Assembly (NCBI GenBank): GCA_963383645.1
Contig: OY726565.1
Span: 34,825,529 to 34,889,528, forward strand
Origin: Muscardinus avellanarius
Lineage: Eukaryota > Chordata > Mammalia > Rodentia > Gliridae
Direction: 5' to 3'
Length of the DNA: 64,000 bases
Of the stretch, positions 10,327 to 19,071 are shown piece after piece; positions within the stretch are counted from its first letter, which is position 1, and each line of letters begins with the position of its first letter. Position numbers and translations under genes: made by a program. The notes under the pieces were generated by a model that was not told the DNA's origin, did not search any database, and was given only the letters and a program-made list of their open reading frames with translations.

Positions 10327-11045
10327 GTTGCTGAGTTCACCTAATTCTAGAACTTGGGTGCAGTTGGTGACACATTTACCAACCAGGGGGTTTTCGGGGG
10401 AATCTTTGGCCCAATGTCCCATTTTTTTTTACAATAAGCACATTGGATTTTTAGTAACCCGAGTCACCCCATTGATGGAGCTCCCTTTCCTTGTTCTATC
10501 ACTAGGCATTGCAGTCGGTGTTCTTTCTCCCGCTGTGCCAGCGGTCCCAGCCAGCAAGATCCTTGCCATGTTGCTAGTCTGTTTCTCATTCATCCCCAGT
10601 GATAGCCCTAACCTGCCTATCCTCAGGACTTTCTCTATTATTATATACCCCTTCGTCCACTGCCAGTAATTCCTGTAAAGTCTTATCTGTCAATCTATGT
10701 ATTTTCTGTAATTTTCTCTTAATATCTGGAACGGCCTGGTTTACAAAGGCCATATAACTGCAGACTTATGTTCCAGAGCTTCATAGGAGTGTAGGCTCGG
10801 AAGGCCTTCATAATTCTCTCTAAAAAAGCTGCAAGAGACTCTGTATTTTCCTGTTGTTTATTATTTACCTTCCCCAAAGTAGTGGGTCATCTGGCTGCGA
10901 CCCTGAGACCTCCCCCCTTTAGAGTCTGGTGGTAGACCCGGAGCCTCTCCATACCTTCTGCCATATTATAGTCTCAGGTTGGTCTGATCAAGGGAAAGCC
11001 TTCATCTATCAAGGCTCCAAGGGCTGGGGGTCCTGTGGGGGGTCT
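10327..11045 (-). pseudogene. gag: gag remnant: C-terminal capsid and nucleocapsid
   Basis: Only the 3' part of gag is present. The minus strand shows the C-terminal capsid region including the major homology region (about 10860-10790), and a nucleocapsid with the first half of a CCHC knuckle (Cys codons in 10431-10442). A run of nine A (10422-10430) then shifts the frame, so the His-containing half is out of frame. An in-frame TGA at 10974-10976 sits where the family usually has Trp. The capsid sequence begins within about 20-30 bases of the primer site, so the leader, matrix, p12-like region and N-terminal capsid are missing. Confidence 0.85.
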
Positions 11046-11049
11046 TGGG

Positions 11050-11067
11050 GTTCTGGATGAATCCCCA
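11050..11067 (-). promoter_or_regulatory. Primer binding site, tRNA-Pro-like
   Basis: The minus strand begins TGGGGATTCATCC two bases (TT) after the LTR end. By position and pattern it matches the tRNA-Pro site used by many gammaretroviruses, with about six differences; two are CpG-to-CpA-type changes. Confidence 0.8.
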
Positions 11068-11069
11068 AA

Positions 11070-11411
11070 TGTAATGTTCAGTTCAAGGAGTCCCAAAAGA
11101 TCACCAGGGAGACCATCACCGTATGCAAAAGCAAAGAGCCTTAATTCGGTTTTAAGCTCGGACTCTCAGACCTTACTGACGCAGCAGATCCATACAGAGA
11201 GGCCCCAGCAGCAGTTAGGCAAAGCTTTTATTGTGGTTAGGGTAGGGGTGGGGGAATTCCAACTTAGAAATTACATGATTGGGTGACTTTTAAGCAGGGG
11301 TGATATGGCCCAAGGGGATTAGCCCATGATGACCACATCAGCTTAAGCATTTTATCTATTGTAGCCAGGGACCTTATAACAAAATGGATTCACAACTGTC
11401 AGGGTTCTTCA
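11070..11411 (-). repeat. Provirus 5' LTR
   Basis: 342 bp, TG...CA. On the minus strand it starts TGAAGAACCCTGACAG and ends GAACATTACA. An AATAAA lies at 11232-11227 within AATAAAAGC, which could serve as polyadenylation signal or as a TATA-like element. It pairs with the split LTR at 3762-4534. Confidence 0.93.
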
Positions 11412-11515
11412 AGACATTCAAGGGGGTATGTGGGTTACCCCAATAGCAAGAGAAGCCTTGTTTTTTATTTTTATTTATTTATTATTATTATTGTTGTTGT
11501 TGTTTATTTATTTAT

Positions 11516-11722
11516 TTTACAGTACTGGGGATTGAACGCAGGGGCATTCTGCCTTCAAATTGCACCCTTGGCCCTATTTTTTATTCTTTATTTTTGAAAT
11601 ATGGTTTCACTAAGTTGCAGGGGGACTTCACTAAGTAGATGAGGCTGGCCATGAACTTGTGATCTTCCTGTTGCAGCCTTCCATGTACTGGAATTACAAG
11701 CATGTTCCACCATACCTGGCTT
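11516..11722 (-). repeat. B1-ID SINE
   Basis: TTTACAGTACTGGGGATTGA (ID half reversed) and a B1 half ending CCACCATACCTGGC. Preceded by a TTTA/TTATTG-rich tail from about 11460. Confidence 0.85.
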
Positions 11723-11731
11723 GTGTTTATT

Positions 11732-11830
11732 TTGAAACAGAGTCTCACTAAGTTTCTGAGGCTGGTCTCAAACTCATGATTCTCCTGTCTCAGCCTCCAA
11801 GTACTGGGATTATAGGCATGAGCTACCATA
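11732..11830 (-). repeat. B1 monomer
   Basis: A second B1-type half with TTTTGAAACAGAGTCTCAC and GGGATTATAGGCATGAGC, directly abutting the previous SINE. Confidence 0.8.
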
Positions 11831-12009
11831 TTGTTAATTTATATTTTACTATGTTTTCTTTTTATTATAAATAGGCCCTCAAATACAAATGAACTATAAT
11901 CCCTAACTGTGAGAACTGGGGTCTGCTCCTGAGACAAGTGACTCTGGCTGGGGAGGTGTGAACAGAGAGGTGGATCTTATTACTTCAATCTTCTCTTGAG
12001 TAAGGGATT

Positions 12010-12300
12010 TTTAAAAAATATATTTTTATTGGTGCACTGTAGTTAAACATCTCAATGGAATACAAGATTTGTGAGGATATACAAGCACACATCACCCAAT
12101 TAGCCTTTATCCAATCCCCATCCCATTCTCTCCCCCTCCCTCCATCCCATGCTTGATTTAGTGATTGACTTTGATATATTAAGTACATCATGTGTTTTAA
12201 AGAGATTCCATCTTCCCCCTTCCCGTCCCCTCTGATAGGTCACCTTAATTGTTCCTCCATAGGGCCCTTTCTTCAACTAGATTTCCTCCTATTACCCATT
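12010..12300 (-). repeat. L1-type 3' tail of the composite element
   Basis: Plus-strand TTTTTATTGGTGCACTGTAG, then the C-rich CCATCCCATTCTCTCCCCCT and CATGCTTGATTTAGTGATTG blocks. Related stretches occur alone at 35372-35545 and 58745-59030 (minus) and 23755-23905 (plus), with a shorter one at 28500-28640. AATAAA at 12030-12025. Confidence 0.8.
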
Positions 12301-12369
12301 TCTTCCTAGTTTTTGCATGTTGGGGAAAGCATATGATTTTTTTTTCTGTGATATTTCCCTGGGGATGCG

Positions 12370-13500
12370 GCATTGCAGGCTCCAATTCCACTCTCAAAGG
12401 CCGCAGCACTGGCCTCGCCTCATGGCAGGCTTCAATCCTGGCCTCGCAGGCCCCAGCACCAGCCTTGTCTCATGGCAGGCTCTGATCCCAGCCTCAGAGG
12501 CCCCAGCGCTGGCCTTGCCTTATGGCAGTTTCCTATCCCAGCCTCACAGGCCTTGGTACCGGCCTTGCCACATGGCAGGCTCCAATCCCGTTCCTTGGAA
12601 GCCCCAACACTGGCCTCACAACACAGCAGGCTCTGATCCCAGCCTTGCTGGCCCTGGCACTGGCCTTGACTCATGGCAGGCTCTGGTCATGGCCTCGCTG
12701 GCCCCAGCACTGGCCTCGCTACATGGTAGGCTCTGATCCCAGCCTCACTGGCACCAACACCGGCCTCACCACACCCAGGCTTCAATCCTGGCCTCATTGG
12801 CCCCAGCAATGGCTTCACCGCATAGCAGTCTTTGATCCCAGCCTTGGAGGCTTCAGCACTGGCCTTGCCTCATGGCAGGCTCTAATCCTGGCCTTGCTGG
12901 CCCCAGAACTGGCCTTGCCACATGCAGGCTTCAATCCTGGCCTCACTAGCCCCAGTACCAGCCTCGCCGCATGGCAGGCTCCGATGATCCCAGCCTCGAA
13001 GGCCCCAGCACCGGCCTCCCCACATGGCAGGCTCTGATCCTGGCCTCACTGGCCCCAGCACCAGCCTCACGGCATGGCAGGCTCTGATGATCCTGGCTTC
13101 GGAAGCCCCAGCACTGGCCTTGCCTCATGGCAGGCTCTGATCCTGGCCTCGCTGGCCCCGACACTGGCCTCACTGCACAGCAGTCTCCTATCTCCACCTC
13201 GGAGGCCCCAGCACCAGCCTCCCCACATGGCAGGCTCTGATCCCAGCTTCACTGGCCCCAGCACCAGCCTCAAGGCATGGCAAACTCTGATGATCCTGGC
13301 TTTGGAAGCCCCAGCACTGGCCTTGCCTCATGGCAGGCTCTGATCCCAGCCTTGCTGGCCCCGGCACTGGCCTCACTGCACAGCAGTCTTCTATCTCCAC
13401 CTCGAATGCCCCAGCACCTGCCTTGCCTCCAGGCAGGCTCCTATCCTGGCCTCAGAGGCCCTAGCACTGGCCTTGCTGTGCTGTGGGCTCTGGTCTCTGT
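12370..13500. repeat. 50-bp VNTR, about 22 copies
   Basis: GC-rich units built around CATGGCAGGCTCTGATCC, CAGCCTCGCTGGCC and CCAGCACTGGCCT. CATGGCAGGC recurs at 12421, 12471, 12521 (variant), 12571 and so on, giving a 50-base period; a few units gain or lose bases. Because 50 is not a multiple of 3, open frames on both strands pass through it by chance. They are not protein genes. Confidence 0.95.
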
Positions 13501-13529
13501 CACTGTGAGTAGGTTGTCTACAGATGTTC

Positions 13530-13830
13530 CCATTTTTCTTTATTTTTTTTAAATATGAGAAAGCAATACATGTCTTTTGCAAAAGCTGGGAGCCCAAATA
13601 CCTGGTGGCAATGAATTTTTTCTCCCCTCTGAAGGCAGAGGTCCACAGCTTCACTACAGAGAGCAGGCCCTGCTGCTCCTTGTGCACCCTGGCCTCCTGC
13701 ACTGTGCAGAGGAGCATGGTGGCCATGAAGGCTGATGTCTCCCAGAACATGCAGCATGGCAGCTCAACTCAGCTATGTGGGGCTCCCTCTGATACACCCC
13801 AAACATTTTTACCACTTAGCATGTTGTCCA
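13530..13830. repeat. Long direct repeat, copy 1, of the composite element
   Basis: Contains CAATGAATTTTTTCTCCCCT, GCAGAGGTCCACAGCTTC and CCCAGAACATG. The same order (CAATGAATTTTATCTCCCCT, GCAGAGGCCCACAGCTTC, CCCAGGACATG) recurs at about 14830-15125. The two copies flank the array of about 170-bp units. Confidence 0.8.
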
Positions 13831-14830
13831 GAATTCCTGAGCATGTGGGGCAGGAGCAGTCTACTTTGGAGGAGATTTCCTCAAAAGTTCAAGGTGGATT
13901 GGACTGGATCTGTCTGTCCCTCCAAACACTGGTCACCACCATCACCACCGCTGCTTCCACTGCCATCTTGGTTCTTTCCTGAATACCTTACCCACACAGC
14001 ACGTTTTCCAGAATTCCTGAGCATGTGCAGGAGTAGCAGTCTACCTTTGGGGGGATTTATTCAAAAGTTTAAGGTGGATTGGAATGGATCTCTGCCTCTC
14101 CCAAATACTGGTGGCCGCCACTGCCACTATCACCATCTCAGTTCTCTCCCAAACACTTTTCCCACATGGCGTGTTTTCTGGAATTCCTGAGCATGCGCGG
14201 CAGTAGCAGCCTACTTTTGGGGAGATATCTTCCAAAGTTCAAGGTGGATTGGATCGGATCTCTGGCTCTCCCAACTACTGGCTGCCACTGCTGTCTTGGT
14301 TTTCTCCCAAACAACTTTCCCACACAACATATTGTCCAGAATTCCTGAGGATGTGCAGCGGTAGCAGTCTACCTTTGGGGAGATTTCTTCAAAGATCAAG
14401 GTGGATTGGATCAGATCTCTACCTCTTCCAATTACTGGCTGCCACCACCACTGCCACCGCTGCTGCTGCTACTCCCATCGTGGTTCTCTCCCCCACACTT
14501 TTCCCACACAGCATGCTGTCCGGAATTCCTGAGCATGCGTGGTGGTAGCAGCCTACATTTGTGGAGATTTCTTCAAAAGTTCAAAATGGATTGGATTGGA
14601 TTTCTGCCTCTCCCAAATATGGCTGCAGCTGCTGCCCCTGCTGCTATTGCTGTCCTCCTGGTTCAACCCTGAACACCTTCCTTACATGGTATGATATCCA
14701 GAATTCCTAAGCATGTGTGGCAGGAGCAGTCCCCCTTCGCAGAGATTTTTTTCCCAAAAGTTCAAGGTGGATTGGATAGGATTTGTCTGCATTTCCTGAA
14801 TACTGGCTACCGTTGCCATCTTGTCCCCCC
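13830..14830. repeat. Array of six units of about 170 bp
   Basis: GAATTCCTGA followed by GCATGYG recurs at 13831, 14011, 14181, 14339, 14523 and 14701 (spacings 180, 170, 158, 184, 178). Each unit also holds GTTCAAGGTGGATTGGAT (or a variant) and a stretch of GCC/CTG-like triplets whose length explains the variable period. Confidence 0.92.
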
Positions 14831-15125
14831 TCCAATATTTTTAATAAAAAAAGACAGATGTGTGTTGTGAAGAGGTTGTGATATCGAGCACTCAGCAGCA
14901 ATGAATTTTATCTCCCCTCCAAGAGCAGAGGCCCACAGCTTCCCTGCAAAGAGCAGGATCTGCTGTTCCGAGCACATCACAGCCCCCAGTGCAGTATAGA
15001 GGACTGCAGTGGCCAGGCACGCTGAGTTCCCCAGGACATGTGGCTGGGCTTCCCGCCCGGCATTGCTGGGCTTCCTCCACCATACCCGGATCATTTTTCT
15101 TACAAGGTATGTTAAGAGTTCCCCA
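14830..15125. repeat. Long direct repeat, copy 2, of the composite element
   Basis: Partner of 13530-13830, in the same orientation. It is followed by GGGCTTCCTCCACCATACCC, which corresponds to the edge of the unit array in copy 1. Confidence 0.78.
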
Positions 15126-15418
15126 GAATGCATGGCTAAAGTGGTATTTTCTCTAATCATTTCTAGGATGTTCTTCCAAAAATCACTTTTCTTGCGTGGC
15201 GGGTGCCTCGTTGTCATCTTGCTTCTAATTCTGCCATTATTCACTCTCTCTCCTATATTCTAGATAGGAAGTCACGGCTGGGAATGCCTCCTTAAGTTGT
15301 CCCAATCAGATATTAAACCAAAATGTGGTGTCCAGGGCTTCTCCAAGGAATGCATGTCCTATTCGGCACCTGAGGTTGCCACTGCGGCTGTGGCCACCAC
15401 CATCTTGCCCCTATCTCC
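15126..15418 (-). other. 5' domain of the composite element
   Basis: About 290 bp of non-repetitive sequence. On the minus strand the element would begin GGAGATAGGGGCAAGATGG. The AAGATGGTG core is the type of YY1-like site found at L1 5' ends, and the same nonamer lies at the 5' end of the L1 at 38418-38410. Promoter activity is inference. Confidence 0.6.
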
Positions 15419-15582
15419 AGTAAGGGATTATTTTAGAACTGCCAGTGATAGCATGCCCTACAAATACCAGAGTTAATTAAGAGTTAATTAAGAGTGTGGA
15501 CTAAAGTCTATGATTTGTTCTTATAGTAGTGAGATAAGTGTTTTTGCCCCACAGAAATAAGTACCATTTATAACCTAATCTA

Positions 15583-15765
15583 GCCGGGCGTGGTGGCGCA
15601 CGCTTGTAATCCCCGCGCTTGGGAGGCAGAGACAGGAGGATCGCGCAGGTTCGAAGCCAGCTGCGTGCGCTGGCTTAGGAGACCCTGTTTCCAAATAAAA
15701 ATGTAAAAATAGGTCTGGGAGTGTAGCCCGGAGGTAGAAGGGCTTCCAGGAACCCCAGTACCACC

Positions 15766-15780
<15 letters not shown>
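15583..15780 (+). repeat. B1-ID SINE, young subfamily
   Basis: GCCGGGCGTGGTGGCGCACG, perfect GGTTCGAAGCC B box, ID half ending CCAGTACCACC. Exact 11-bp duplication AACCTAATCTA at 15572-15582 and 15832-15842. Confidence 0.97.

Positions 15781-15831
<51 letters not shown>
15780..15831 (+). repeat. (TA)n tail expansion
   Basis: TA dinucleotides grown from the SINE poly-A tail, inside its target duplication. Confidence 0.95.
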
Positions 15832-15834
<3 letters not shown>

Positions 15835-15842
15835 CTAATCTA

Positions 15843-16354
15843 GTAGTATTTTTTTCTTATAATTTCTAAATTTTGGTATGGGTCTTTACCTAAGTAGACA
15901 TTGTCCACTAAAAGACTATAAAAAGATGTTCAGTATTTTCTTTGATATTTTTATGTTTTTCCTTTTTACTTAGCTCTTTATCTGAAATTTATTTTATAGT
16001 TGATATGAGAAAAAGATGTCTACTCTATTTTATTCCCAAGATATGCCAACATTCTTTATTGAGTGTTAATAGAATATATATACATATATGTGTATGTGTG
16101 TGTGTGTACATTGTTTCCCCAAGTGTTGATAGGATATACACTCTTTTTTCCAACAGTGATAATATCTATTGTGATTTTGATTTACATTTCTCTAATTAGT
16201 AAGATATTATAATACTTCAGTTAAAACAGCTTTTATAAAAAACACAAAAAATAAATGTTGATGAGAATATGGAGAAAGAGAAAGTGTTATACGCTGTTGG
16301 TAGGAATGTAAACTACTACAGTCATTAAAAAGATTTCTCTAAAACTAGAAAGAA
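15843..16354. other. AT-rich DNA with old L1 scraps
   Basis: 16064-16108 is a TA/TG simple repeat. 16150-16215 resembles minus-strand L1 (TTGTGATTTTGATTTACATT). About 16230-16350 resembles plus-strand L1 ORF2 (GTTGGTAGGAATGTAAACTA). No gene. Confidence 0.55.
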
Positions 16355-16490
16355 GCCAGGTATGGTGTTGCATGCTTGTAGTCCCAGTACTTGGGAGGCT
16401 GAGATAGTAGGTTCACAGGTTTGCAGCAGCCTTAGCAACTTGGGAGGGCTTCTGAAACTTAGTGAGACTCTGTTTCAAAATAAAGAATAG
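16355..16490 (+). repeat. B1-like SINE
   Basis: GCCAGGTATGGTGTTGCATG with TTTCAAAATAAAGAATAG; the ID half is missing. Confidence 0.75.
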
Positions 16491-16505
16491 AAATGGAGAA
16501 AATTA

Positions 16506-16686
16506 GCCAGGTGTGGTGGTGCACGCTTGTAATCCCAGCACTCAGGAGGCTGAGACCAGAGGATCGCGGTTCGCGGACAGCCTCAGCTACTTAGTGAGGC
16601 CCTCTGCAACTCAGTGAGACCTGGTTTCAAAATAGGGGGTGTAGCTCAGAGGTTCCATCCCCAGACCCGCAAAAAAAAAAAAAAAA
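16506..16686 (+). repeat. B1-ID SINE, shortened right half
   Basis: GCCAGGTGTGGTGGTGCACG to GGGGGTGTAGCTCAGAGG and a long A run. Confidence 0.85.
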
Positions 16687-16992
16687 TGGAAAAAATTATG
16701 CTAAGTGAGTCATTGTGACTGACTGCTAGTCAGTCACAAAAAGTAAAAAATTGGGTGCTCTCCCAAATATATGAAAGCTTGTACTGCCAAAAAAAAAAAA
16801 AAAAGAATGTCTGAATTATATATGCTAGGTTCAGTCCTCTTTTGATTACTCAATAGACATATATTTATAAAGTCAAATTGTTATTATATAAATTACAACA
16901 ATGATAGACTTATATATTTTTCTTAAAGTTAACTTTCAAAAGGGAGATGAGAAAATTCAGTATTGTGGCTATTATTTCCAGTATTTTATTTT

Positions 16993-17199
16993 ATTTTTTT
17001 GATGTATTGGGGATGTAACCCAGGAGCATTCCACCTTCTAGATATACCCCCAGCCTGATGTTTTATTCTTTATTTTGAAGTATGGTCTCACTGAGTTGCA
17101 AAGGGGCTCACTAAGTAGCTGAGGCTGTCCATGAACTGCTATCCTCCTGTCTCAGCCTCCCAAATGCTGGAATTACAAGCGTGTGCCACCATGCCTAGC
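16993..17199 (-). repeat. B1-ID SINE
   Basis: GATGTATTGGGGATGTAACC through GGAATTACAAGCGTGTGCC. Older subfamily. Confidence 0.85.
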
Positions 17200-17654
17200 T
17201 TATTTCCAGTATTTTAAAAGAAACTTCTTGACAAGTAATTTTTAAATTTGATTATAATAATTAAAATTTTAATTTTGTCTACTTTATAAAATATATAATT
17301 ATATGTGATTAGAGCCTTCCCTATATTTTACATGGTGATAAACTATTTTACTTCATTTATATTTTTTCAATAAGACTCAAAATCTTTTATAGGTGTTAAT
17401 ATTTACTATACTCTCATGATGAAATTTTATCAGAAGTTTCTATTTTATAAATACTAATCAGCACCAAAGGGAGTCACTATACAAATCTGAAATATGTGTC
17501 ACAGCTAAGGTTAGGGTTAGTTGGAATATTCAGTCACCTCTGTAGTGTATTTTAAGAAATACTGACAGAAAGGCCCTGTAGTGTGAAATGACTGAGAGTG
17601 AAGGGAGAAACATCTCCCAAATGGAGACTGACTTTGCTTCAGAAGAGTCTTTCT
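17200..17654. other. AT-rich single-copy DNA
   Basis: No gene or repeat recognised. Confidence 0.5.
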
Positions 17655-17870
17655 GGGGCTAGTGGTGATAGTGATGTCTGCAATCCCATCATCCTAGTAC
17701 TTGGGAGGCTGAGACAAGAGGATTACAGGTTCCAGGTCAGCTTCAGCACTCATAAATGTCTTCAGTAATTTAGTGAGAACTTGTTTCAAAATAAAAACAT
17801 AGGAGTAGGGGTGTGGCTCAGAAATAGACTACCCTTGAGTTCATTCTGCAATACCAAAAGAAAAGTCTTT
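17655..17870 (+). repeat. Diverged B1-ID SINE
   Basis: CTAGTGGTGATAGTGATGTC, TACTTGGGAGGCTGAGACA, then an ID half GGAGTAGGGGTGTGGCTCAG. Confidence 0.75.
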
Positions 17871-18555
17871 TTGTACGAAGAGTTCCCTTTGAGACAGTTA
17901 AGGATATAGACTTCTGTTTAGTGCCATGTTAATCAAAATAATACCTCGCCTTTGTGATTCATAATTGGGTTAGTAATTAGCACAGGGCAGAAAAACAGTA
18001 GAATAAGCAGGACTTTAATTCCTTTTGCTAAGAACAGGTTGTTAATGATCAAGGAACATTGTGACTTCCTACCCAAATCTTGGTTGTTTACTCCTTCAAC
18101 TCCCTGTCCTCTCATGTAACTACATAGTTTCATTTAAGATTTGATAAATCTTCCGTTGAACAAGTATACAAAGAACATTTATCTCAATGCAGTTAAACAT
18201 TTCTTTTGCACATAAAGCCCTGATTTCCCCTGTTGTTCCCATGTCTTCCTTACAATTCTCTTTGAAGCTGCTTTGGAAATTGAGCCTTATAAGTGGTACA
18301 TTATTTTATCATAGTCTCCCTATGTATCTTCAGGGAGAATGTGAAATCTTTGACATTAAGCATAATTAGCTGAGGATATTCGTTTACACACTGAGCCTGG
18401 TCCTCTTATTGTTGGCATTTTCATGAGACTACCACATCTTTTCCCACAGACTTATGGCTTAGCCTTATTTAAAATACCCCTGTCTCTCTTTCTTGAATAA
18501 GGCCTTTGGTGGTGCATCCACTCATATACAAGCTTATCTCCAGACTTAAAGGATC
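17871..18555. other. Single-copy DNA
   Basis: No coding or RNA signal recognised upstream of the solo LTR. Confidence 0.5.
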
Positions 18556-18891
18556 AAATTGAAAGACCTAACTCAGCTTAGCCGAAGTGACGCCATGTTT
18601 TACTGCCCCCCCCCCAAGTACCAGGAAGTTAAAATGTAACTGTGGGAAATTACAGGATTCAGTAAGCCTGCAAAACAGGATGGGGTCGGTAGTTAAGGTA
18701 GTTAACTGCATACCTGCGGCTTAACCGATAAGAGAAGGCAGTTACGAGATAACTCCGGGACTTTCCACCAGGCCCGTACCAGAAAAGCCGGAGGCAAGCA
18801 AAGGTCATTCAGCTCCTCATTAACTCGAACCAATGAAATCCCTGTAACTATGCTTTCTGCTTCTGTACCCCGCTTCTGCTCCCCCATCCCC

Positions 18892-18898
18892 TATAAAA
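18892..18898 (+). promoter_or_regulatory. LTR TATA box
   Basis: TATAAAA after a C-rich stretch, 73 bases before the AATAAA in the solo LTR. Family layout supports a U3 promoter; activity unknown. Confidence 0.75.
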
Positions 18899-18970
18899 GC
18901 TACCTAAAACTTACCCAGGGCGCGCAAGTCTCTGTGCAGACTCTGTCGCCCACAGGTACCTGTGTCCCGC

Positions 18971-18976
18971 AATAAA
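18971..18976 (+). terminator. LTR polyadenylation signal
   Basis: AATAAA in CGCAATAAAATCC, placed as in the R region of gammaretroviral LTRs. Confidence 0.75.
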
Positions 18977-19071
18977 ATCCTCGTGCTTTTGCAGCCAGTG
19001 GTCTCGGACTGATCTCTGGGTCTCGGGGTCCCCACTTCTGAGGGAAAGACCACTCGGGGGTCTTTCAAAAT

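Larger units (their letters stand above)
3762..11411 (-). mobile_element. Gammaretrovirus-like endogenous provirus, full layout, defective
   Basis: A minus-strand provirus bounded by two related LTRs, each TG...CA. In its own 5' to 3' direction it has: LTR 11411-11070, two-base TT spacer, tRNA-Pro-like primer site 11067-11050, gag remnant, UAG, pro-pol, env, polypurine tract 4548-4535, LTR 4534-3762. Four SINEs have entered (two in the 3' LTR, one in integrase, one at the start of env). The LTRs differ by what looks like 10-20%, so the insertion is old. No clean target duplication remains: ACAT adjoins the low edge and reappears 2 bases beyond the high edge. Every gene carries stops or frameshifts. 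Assignment to the gammaretrovirus-like group (class I ERV) rests on the primer site, the UAG between gag and pol, and the env type. Confidence 0.93.
11999..15429 (-). mobile_element. Composite VNTR retrotransposon (SVA-like layout) with target duplications
   Basis: About 3.4 kb between exact 11-bp repeats AGTAAGGGATT (11999-12009 and 15419-15429). In the minus-strand direction: a 5' domain with AAGATGGTG near its start (15406-15398), a direct-repeat pair enclosing an array of six units of 158-184 bp, a VNTR of about 22 x 50 bp, and a tail ending CAGTGCACCAATAAAAATA as in L1-type 3' ends. It has no ORF1 or ORF2 homology, so it would have to be moved by L1 in trans. The layout (unique 5' part, VNTR, retrotransposon-derived 3' part, A-rich end, TSD) parallels primate SVA/LAVA, but I see none of their component sequences. 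It could also be an L1 whose coding part was lost. I do not recognise a named family. Confidence 0.75.
18560..19067 (+). mobile_element. Solo LTR, gammaretrovirus-like (class I ERV)
   Basis: 508 bp starting TGAAAGACC and ending GGGTCTTTCA, which are inverted complements. Exact 4-bp target duplication AAAT at 18556-18559 and 19068-19071. TATAAAA at 18892-18898 with CpG-rich flanks, AATAAA at 18971-18976 (spacing fits U3-R), then a GT/C-rich U5 ending CTCGGGGGTCTTTCA as in gammaretroviral LTRs. No internal provirus sequence beside it, so recombination has removed it. Its sequence differs from the LTRs at 3762-11411. Confidence 0.92.

Noticed and set aside
3757..11417. Clean 4-bp target duplication for the provirus
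   Set aside because: ACAT adjoins the low edge but is 2 bases away from the TG...CA boundary at the high edge, so it may be chance; no exact pair directly abuts both LTRs.
12370..13500. CRISPR-like regular repeats
   Set aside because: Units are contiguous and variable with no unique spacers, in a mammalian genome; this is a VNTR.
12317..13552. Long overlapping open frames (up to 171 codons) on both strands
   Set aside because: They lie in the 50-bp VNTR; all frames are open because of composition, with Ala/Ser/Gly/Trp-rich periodic translation and no conserved domain or start context.
13524..14672. Frames of 152, 151, 99 and 88 codons over the unit array
   Set aside because: They follow the unit repeats in different frames, with period lengths that are not multiples of 3; no shared reading frame is kept between units.
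15583..15780. tRNA gene or Pol III transcription unit
   Set aside because: A and B box motifs are present, but they belong to the SINE; there is no cloverleaf with anticodon arm and the copies are dispersed with TSDs.
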